From an uncultured Pseudomonadota bacterium (GTDB lineage Bacteria; Pseudomonadota; Gammaproteobacteria; Burkholderiales; SG8-41): a DNA stretch of 27,464 bases. Both the position numbers and the translations under genes were made by a program. This document shows positions 22,850 through 27,464 of this stretch, one piece after another. The stretch is taken from contig CAMPGR010000033.1 of the NCBI GenBank assembly GCA_946885605.1, positions 1-27,464 of the forward strand, given 5' to 3'. The stretch's first letter is position 1; the number at the start of each line of letters is the position of its first letter. The notes below the pieces were generated by a model. It was not told the DNA's origin. It saw only the letters and a program-made list of their open reading frames with translations, and did not search any database.

Positions 22850-23953
22850 ATGGCACTGAAACGTCCCAAAGGCCCGACCGGCACGCTCCGCGTGCTGGAG
22901 CACACTTCGCGCATCCTCGAAGGCAATCCGCTCGGCGATCCGCACGTGCGCAAGCTCGCGGTATGGCTCCCGCCGCAATACGACGGATCGGGCCAACGCC
23001 GGTTTCCCGTGCTCTACGATCTCGTCGGTTTCACCGGGACCGGGCTTTCGCACACCCACTGGAAGCCCTTCGGCGAGAACGTGCCCGAGCGCGCGGCGCG
23101 TTTGATCCGCGAGCAGAAGATGGGGCCGGCGATCATCGTCTTTCCCGACTGTTTCACCGCCCTCGGCGGCAACCAGTACATCAATTCCTCGGCCATCGGC
23201 GATTACGCCGACTATCTCACCCGCGAGATCATTCCCTTCGTCGATCGCGAGTTCCGGACACTCGCGAGCCGCGAGCATCGCGGCTGCTTCGGAAAGTCTT
23301 CCGGCGGCTACGGCGCGATCATCCACGGCATGAAGTACGCGAAATACTGGGGCGCGATTGCGAACCATTCGGGCGACGCCTATTTCGACTTCGTGTACTG
23401 GCACGACTGGCCGAACACGCTGAACGAGCTGGCGAAGTACCGCCCGGTGAAGCGCAAGCCCGGCCCGTACGATGCGCTGCGCGAGTCCGAGCGCGGGGGG
23501 CTCCCGGAAGGACTCGATGACGGGCGCATCAGGCGCTTTCTCGACCATGTCTGGAAGAAAGAGAAGCTTTCCCGCGCCGAAGGCCACTGCATCATGAACC
23601 TGTGCATGGCCGCGAGCTACGACCCGGACCCGAAGGCGCCGCTCGGATTCCGCGTGCCGTTCAATCTCGAGTCCGGGGAAGTGATCGAGGAACGCTGGCG
23701 CAAGTGGCGCAACCACGACCCGATCAATCTCGTCAGCCGCTACCGCGACCCGCTCAATACGCTGCGCGGGATTTACATCGACTGCGGCTGGCGCGACCAG
23801 TACCATATCCACTACGGCACCCGCATCCTCTCCAAGCGCCTCGCGCAGGCCGGCATCCGCCACACCTACGAGGAGTTCGATGACGATCATTCCGACATCG
23901 ATTACCGCATGGACGTGAGCCTGCCTTTTCTGTACCGGGCGTTGAAAGCGTAG
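22850..23953 (+). CDS. Putative esterase (esterase D / enterochelin-esterase-like fold)
   Basis: 367 residues. No strong ribosome site before the ATG at 22850. The alpha/beta-hydrolase core reads RKLAVWLPPQYDGSGQRRFP (34-53), VLYDLVGFTG, IIVFPDCFTALGGNQYINS, ADYLTREIIPFVDREFRTL and the nucleophile elbow CFGKSSGGYGA (Ser150). The probable catalytic His is His347 in FDDDHSDIDYR. Compared with ordinary esterase D proteins there is a long insertion at about 190-290, rich in charged residues, which may form a lid. It starts 28 bp after the Gfo/Idh gene and ends 2 bp before the FRG gene. Substrate unknown. Confidence 0.88.
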   Translation: MALKRPKGPTGTLRVLEHTSRILEGNPLGDPHVRKLAVWLPPQYDGSGQRRFPVLYDLVGFTGTGLSHTHWKPFGENVPERAARLIREQKMGPAIIVFPDCFTALGGNQYINSSAIGDYADYLTREIIPFVDREFRTLASREHRGCFGKSSGGYGAIIHGMKYAKYWGAIANHSGDAYFDFVYWHDWPNTLNELAKYRPVKRKPGPYDALRESERGGLPEGLDDGRIRRFLDHVWKKEKLSRAEGHCIMNLCMAASYDPDPKAPLGFRVPFNLESGEVIEERWRKWRNHDPINLVSRYRDPLNTLRGIYIDCGWRDQYHIHYGTRILSKRLAQAGIRHTYEEFDDDHSDIDYRMDVSLPFLYRALKA

Positions 23954-23955
23954 AC

Positions 23956-24789
23956 GTGAACAGGCCGGAAAATCGCGCCCCCGAGCCGGAGATCACCGCG
24001 ATCCGGCTCGAGGACGGGGAAGACCTGCACCGCTATACCCGCGCGGGATGGCTCTATCGCGGCCATCGCAAGGCGGATTGGGTGATCGAGAGCTCGATCG
24101 AGCGCTGCTTCGAGCGCGAAAGGATTCCGGTCGCCCAACGCTACGACCTCGAGCAGGAGCTGCTGCGCGATTTCAAGCGCGCCTACCATCAGTACGCCGC
24201 GCACGTCCCGGGCGACGACGCCATGCTCGAATGGCTCGCGCTGATGGAGCACCATGGCGCCCCGACGCGCTGCGTCGATTTCAGCTACTCGATCTACGTC
24301 GCGGCGTATTTTGCGCTGGAAGATGCGGACGACGATTGCGCGGTCTGGGCGATCAACGGCCCGTGGGCGTCCCAGTCATCGGTGGCGGCGCTGCGCAAGG
24401 CGGGCAAGAAAGGCGTGGGGACGTTCCTGAAGCCGACGGTGCAGGAGCAGGAAAAGATCGCCGCGGAGGCTTTCTACCGCACGCCGCATGTGCTCTGCGC
24501 CGTGCCCCTGAACCCGTTCCGGCTGAACGAGCGGCTGCGCACGCAGAAAGGCATCTTCATGGTGCCGGGAGACTGTAGTCTGCCTTTCATGGATAATCTG
24601 CGTGCGCTGCCGCGGCATCAGAGCGCGGAAAACGTCGTGAAGCTCGTGATCCCGATCGAACTGAGACGAACGATCCTGCGGCAGCTCTACCACATGAACG
24701 TTTCGCGCACGAGCCTTTTCCCCGGGCTGGACGGCTACGCCAAATCGCTGGGTGTCTATCACCCGTCGTTCGAGCCGGTGAAGTGGTAG
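23956..24789 (+). CDS. FRG-domain protein
   Basis: 277 residues from a GTG at 23956, 2 bp after the esterase stop; no other start fits as well. The FRG domain spans about 25-135: GWLYRGHRKADWVIESSIER (31-50), an acidic helix DLEQELLRDFKRAYHQY (64-80), then LEWLALMEHHGAPTRCVDFS (91-110) and YVAAYFALED (114-123). These match the conserved RG, W, HHG and PTR-D-(S/T) pattern of the family. The C-terminal half (140-277) has QKGIFMVPGD and a final helical part. The domain's function is not established; it is found in phage- and plasmid-borne as well as chromosomal proteins. Close linkage to an esterase gene and spacing consistent with translational coupling are unusual. Confidence 0.85.
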   Translation: MNRPENRAPEPEITAIRLEDGEDLHRYTRAGWLYRGHRKADWVIESSIERCFERERIPVAQRYDLEQELLRDFKRAYHQYAAHVPGDDAMLEWLALMEHHGAPTRCVDFSYSIYVAAYFALEDADDDCAVWAINGPWASQSSVAALRKAGKKGVGTFLKPTVQEQEKIAAEAFYRTPHVLCAVPLNPFRLNERLRTQKGIFMVPGDCSLPFMDNLRALPRHQSAENVVKLVIPIELRRTILRQLYHMNVSRTSLFPGLDGYAKSLGVYHPSFEPVKW

Positions 24790-24825
24790 CTCACGCGAAA
24801 TTCCCGCCACGTTTTGGAGGACGAC

Positions 24826-25431
24826 ATGCTACGCATATACGGCTCGGCCAAGTCGCGGACGCTTCGCGTGCTGTGGATGGTCGGCGAACTCGGAATACCG
24901 TACGAACAGAAGGACTGGCTGCCGCGCGCGCCGGAGACGCGCACGCCGGAATATCTCGCGCTCAATCCCAACGCGCGTGTTCCGACGATCGACGACGACG
25001 GCTTCATCCTGTCCGAATCGATGGCGATCAACATGTATCTCGCGAGGAAGCACGGAAGCCGGCTCTATCCCTCCGATCCCAGGCATGAAGCGCTGATGTG
25101 GCAGTGGAGCCTGTGGGAAACCGACCGCCTCGATCGCCAGCTCGTGAACTACTGCCGGCACACCAAGGATCTTCCGCCAGCCGAACGCAAAGCGGAAGTT
25201 GCGGAAGCGGCATGGAAGGAGGTCGTGCCTGCGTTCGACGTGCTCGAATCCGCACTCAAGAAATCGGACTGGTTGGCGGGGTCGGCGTTTTCAGTCGCCG
25301 ACCTCAACGTCGCCTCGGCCCTCTACCGCGCGCACACGCTCGATCTCGCGAAATGGCCGAGCTTCAGCGCGTGGTTCCAGCGCTGCTGGGAGCGGCCGGC
25401 GGCGAAGAAAGCGCGCGCGATGCGCGAGTAG
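24826..25431 (+). CDS. Glutathione S-transferase family protein
   Basis: 201 residues from the ATG at 24826, with GGAGG 5 nt upstream. The N-terminal thioredoxin-like domain starts LRIYGSAKSRTLRVLW (2-17), with Ser10 as the probable catalytic residue, and has NPNARVPTIDDDGFILSESM (51-70), which includes the cis-Pro and the glutathione-gamma-Glu binding ES pair. The C-terminal helical domain follows (about 85-198), with a typical SDWLAGSAFSVADLNVASAL. Cytoplasmic; conjugates or reduces electrophiles with glutathione. It closes the plus-strand set and faces the Bug 8 gene. Confidence 0.94.
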   Translation: MLRIYGSAKSRTLRVLWMVGELGIPYEQKDWLPRAPETRTPEYLALNPNARVPTIDDDGFILSESMAINMYLARKHGSRLYPSDPRHEALMWQWSLWETDRLDRQLVNYCRHTKDLPPAERKAEVAEAAWKEVVPAFDVLESALKKSDWLAGSAFSVADLNVASALYRAHTLDLAKWPSFSAWFQRCWERPAAKKARAMRE

Positions 25432-25496
25432 GTGGCACGCGAAGCGCGACGGGCGGTCCTTACGGACGGAGTGCGAGAAAGGCCGGCCGCGAGGCG

Positions 25497-26468
25497 CTAG
25501 CGCGGCTTCAGGCCGATGTCGCGCACGAGCTTGCCGTACTTGTTGTATTCCGCCTTCAGAAACTTGTCGAAGGACTCGGCCGATTCGTTCTGGACGATGA
25601 GACCGAGATCGACCAGCTTGGCGTTGACTTCGGGAACCTGCATCGCGCGGTTGATTTCCGCGTTGAGCCGCTTGACGATGTCGCGCGGCGTTTTTGCGGG
25701 CGCCACGAAGCCGAACCAGCCGCGCATGTCGTAGTTCGGCACGACGTCCGCGAAGATCGGCAGCTCCGGCTTGTTCGGCACGCGCACATCGTTGGTGACG
25801 GCGATCAGTCGCAGCCGCCCTGCCTGCACGTGCGGCGACATGGAGGTATAGGAGCCGACGCCCGTCTGGATCTGACCGGCAATCGCCTCCGTCGTGATCT
25901 GTCCCGCGCCCTTGTAGGGGACGTGGAGGAAGGTGAATCCCGCCGAGCGCGCGAGAAACTCCATCGTGAGGTGCGGGTAGCCGCCTTCGCCGTTGGTTCC
26001 GACCGACATTTTGCCCGGGTTTTTCTTGGCCCAGTCGATCATCTCCTTCGCATTCTTGAACGGAGCGCCGGGATTCGCCACTACCGCGAGATAGTTGGTC
26101 GCCGCAAGCGAAAGGCCGGCAAAGTCGTTCAGCGCATCGTACGGCAGCTTGGCATAAGTATGCGGCTGCACCGACATGTTGCCGCCCTGCCCCATGCCAA
26201 TGGTATAGCCGTCCGCCGGCGACTGCTTGAGCAGATTCAGTCCGATCTGGCCGGCCGCGCCAGGACGATTGTCGACGACGAACTGCTGGCCCATGCGCTG
26301 GGACAGAAAGGGCGCAACCAGCCGAGCTATCGTATCGGCCGCTTCGCCCGGCGGGAACGGAACGATGATCCGCACCGCCCGCGTCGGATAGTTTTGCGCC
26401 TCCGCGCTCGCCGCCGCCCCGAAAACGCCCGTGACGCAGGCGATCGCCGCAACTGCCAGAGTTCTCAT
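25497..26468 (-). CDS. Bug/TctC-family periplasmic solute receptor (Bug 8)
   Basis: 323 residues from the ATG at 26468, which has GAGGAGG 7 nt upstream; the open frame continues to 26525 but runs into the promoter. Signal peptide about 1-25 (ASAEAQ). YPTRAVRIIVPF (27-38) is followed by PPGEAADTIARLV, a changed first loop (Glu-Ala-Ala for the GGG), then DNRPGAAGQIG (66-76) and PADGYTIGMGQGGNMSV. VPYKGAGQITTEAIAGQIQT is standard. It has its own sigma70 promoter and stands alone between the GST gene and the broken DUF2459 gene. Confidence 0.93.
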   Translation of the reverse strand: MRTLAVAAIACVTGVFGAAASAEAQNYPTRAVRIIVPFPPGEAADTIARLVAPFLSQRMGQQFVVDNRPGAAGQIGLNLLKQSPADGYTIGMGQGGNMSVQPHTYAKLPYDALNDFAGLSLAATNYLAVVANPGAPFKNAKEMIDWAKKNPGKMSVGTNGEGGYPHLTMEFLARSAGFTFLHVPYKGAGQITTEAIAGQIQTGVGSYTSMSPHVQAGRLRLIAVTNDVRVPNKPELPIFADVVPNYDMRGWFGFVAPAKTPRDIVKRLNAEINRAMQVPEVNAKLVDLGLIVQNESAESFDKFLKAEYNKYGKLVRDIGLKPR

Positions 26469-26502
26469 TGTCGTCCTCCTCATGGATGGGATCGGGGCGT
26501 AC

Positions 26503-26530
26503 TGTATACAAACCGCACCCATCATGCCAA
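26503..26530 (-). promoter_or_regulatory. Sigma70 promoter of Bug 8 with overlapping palindrome
   Basis: On the minus strand TTGGCA (26525-26530, five of six matches) and TATACA (26503-26508) are spaced by 16 bp, giving a start about 28 nt before the ATG. The palindrome TGTATACA (26503-26510) covers the -10 element and could be a repressor site. Confidence 0.55.
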
Positions 26531-26568
26531 CTTCTACTCTACGAGTCGCTCTGCTTCATCAGCTTGCC

Positions 26569-27103
26569 ATGGAATTGCGCTTCCGGATGGTGCTGCTGTC
26601 GCTCTCGTTCCTGCTCGCGGCGCTCCTCCTCGCCGCCTGCATGTCGCCGCAGGCCGTCTCCGAATCGCCACCCGAAAATGGCCCGACGTCCGCGGTCTAC
26701 CTGGTCGCTCACGGCTGGCACACGGGCGTTGTTGTCCGACGCGCGGACATTCCGCCCGGGCTCTGGCCGGAAAGCCGCGATTTTGGGTTTGCGGAGTACA
26801 TCGAGGTTGGCTGGGGCGATCGGGATTTCTATCAGAAGCGCGATCCGGGAGTGTGGACGACATTGCGCGCAGCATTCCTCCCGACATCGAGTGTTCTCCA
26901 TGTCGTCGGGTTTCCGGGGCCGGTGGAACGCTATTTCCCGGCAAGCGAGGTCGTTGGGCTCACTGTGCGGGGCGAAGGCTTCGGTGTGGACAGCGCGGGC
27001 CCTGCGCACGGCCGGACTGCCGGTTCGAGAGGCGATCTCGAGGGAAGGCCTGATGTCACAAGGGCGCGCGTTCGGCAAAGTCCTCAGCCGGCCCGCCCCG
27101 TGA
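26569..27103 (+). pseudogene. DUF2459 lipoprotein gene broken by an internal deletion
   Basis: From the ATG at 26569 the product has a hydrophobic signal with a lipobox LAAC (Cys24), then the DUF2459 core: VYLVAHGWHTGVVVRRADIP, YIEVGWGDRDFYQKRDPGVW and SVLHVVGFPGPVERYFPASE, up to GEGF. After that the frame loses all similarity, while the next frame resumes as SVWTARALRTAGLPVREAIS and ends GLMSQGRAFGKVLSRPAP at 27103, the known C-terminus of the family. About 45 residues, including the usual YG-S-FY and CNTW segments, are missing, and the frame is shifted. The junction lies at about 26975-26990. The intact protein is an envelope lipoprotein of unknown function. Alternative: an assembly error. 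Confidence 0.8.
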
Positions 27104-27250
27104 GGCGAAGACAGCGCATGCCAACATCACCCCGGGCGTTGGTGAGATCCGCCGAACGGTGCTTAAGGCTCGTCGTTCTGCGACCAGCGGCCGATCCGCG
27201 ACGTTCCGCCCTTTCACCGATACAGCAGTGTGCTGCGCCCAGGTGCGAAG

Positions 27251-27464
27251 CTAGCCCTTGAGGTTCGTATACACGCTGAGCGCCGTATCGCCGAAGATCC
27301 ATTTGCGGTCACTCTCGCTCAGGAACTCGAGCTCCTTCTTGGCAATGTCGAGACGCGACTTGACGCTGCCGAACTTGGGATGCGCCGGGGAGTTCGAGCT
27401 CCCCATGATCCGCCGCGCGGGAAGAGGGCGGCACGCCGCAGCAGCTCTACACGAAGCTCGTCGA
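27251..27464 (-). CDS. Amidohydrolase-family protein, C-terminal end (partial)
   Basis: Reading back from the TAG at 27251, the last 51 residues are MGSSNSPAHPKFGSVKSRLD, then a helix with KKELEFLSESDRKWIFGDTA and the end LSVYTNLKG. This resembles the closing part of amidohydrolase-2 (aminocarboxymuconate-semialdehyde decarboxylase-like) proteins: a GS-(D/N) turn after the last barrel strand, then LSE-D---I-GD-A---Y. The frame stays open to the window edge, but upstream of about 27410 the translation (RRASCRAAAACRPLPARR) no longer looks like the family, so a frame break may lie there. Confidence 0.5.
   Translation of the reverse strand, partial: RRASCRAAAACRPLPARRIMGSSNSPAHPKFGSVKSRLDIAKKELEFLSESDRKWIFGDTALSVYTNLKG

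Noticed and set aside
25098..27053. 651-codon plus-strand frame
   Set aside because: It overlaps GST, Bug 8 and the DUF2459 gene, all of which have clear family motifs in other frames.

Overview
The window is GC-rich, densely packed bacterial chromosomal DNA. Gene content points to a betaproteobacterium of the Burkholderiales type (Bordetella, Cupriavidus or Variovorax-like, possibly an uncultured lineage). The main reason is the very large number of periplasmic solute receptors of the Bug / TctC family (tripartite tricarboxylate transporter, TTT), a family strongly amplified in that order. There are eight in about 27 kb, and none has TctA or TctB membrane subunits beside it. No rRNA, tRNA, CRISPR array or transposase was seen.

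Layout. (1) 1-2778, minus strand: 5' part of prpD (2-methylcitrate dehydratase), a Bug receptor, a carboxymuconolactone-decarboxylase-like protein and a membrane DUF305 protein. (2) 3002-4833: a VOC-fold protein, an SDR gene broken by an internal deletion, and a Ser/Gly-repeat lipoprotein. (3) 9174 down to 4872: a tight five-gene minus-strand operon, Bug - cupin - Bug - Asp/Glu-racemase-like - alpha/beta hydrolase, ending at a palindromic repeat. (4) 9360-12563, plus strand: a protein made of two fused CMD-like domains, a LysR regulator and a Bug receptor, closed by a Rho-independent terminator. (5) 13058-15822: YciI-like and PhnB-like small proteins facing a DUF1080 lipoprotein and a Bug receptor. 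(6) 16029-20551, plus strand: acyl-CoA dehydrogenase translationally coupled to a Bug receptor, then VOC, Bug and PAP2 phosphatase. (7) 20552-25431: nitronate monooxygenase (minus), then Gfo/Idh/MocA, esterase, FRG-domain protein and GST (plus). (8) 25497-27464: a Bug receptor with a good sigma70 promoter, a DUF2459 lipoprotein gene broken by a deletion, and the C-terminal end of an amidohydrolase.

Working picture: this looks like a catabolic accessory region in which small enzyme sets for organic acids, CoA thioesters, esters or aromatics are each paired with a periplasmic receptor for their own substrate. No substrate can be fixed from sequence alone. Several enzymes lack the usual catalytic residues (CMD-like proteins without CxxC, racemase-like protein without the two cysteines, Gfo/Idh with EWP for EKP, hydrolase without HGGG).

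Two families of palindromic intergenic repeats (core arms AGGGGACAGACCACTAAG and GGGGTCAGACCC) sit at gene ends. Two genes (SDR at 3579-4177, DUF2459 at 26569-27103) carry internal deletions that also shift the frame. The strongest candidates for something new are the orphan-receptor/enzyme pairings, the operon in (3), the FRG-domain gene in (7), and the Ser/Gly lipoprotein with its structured leader.
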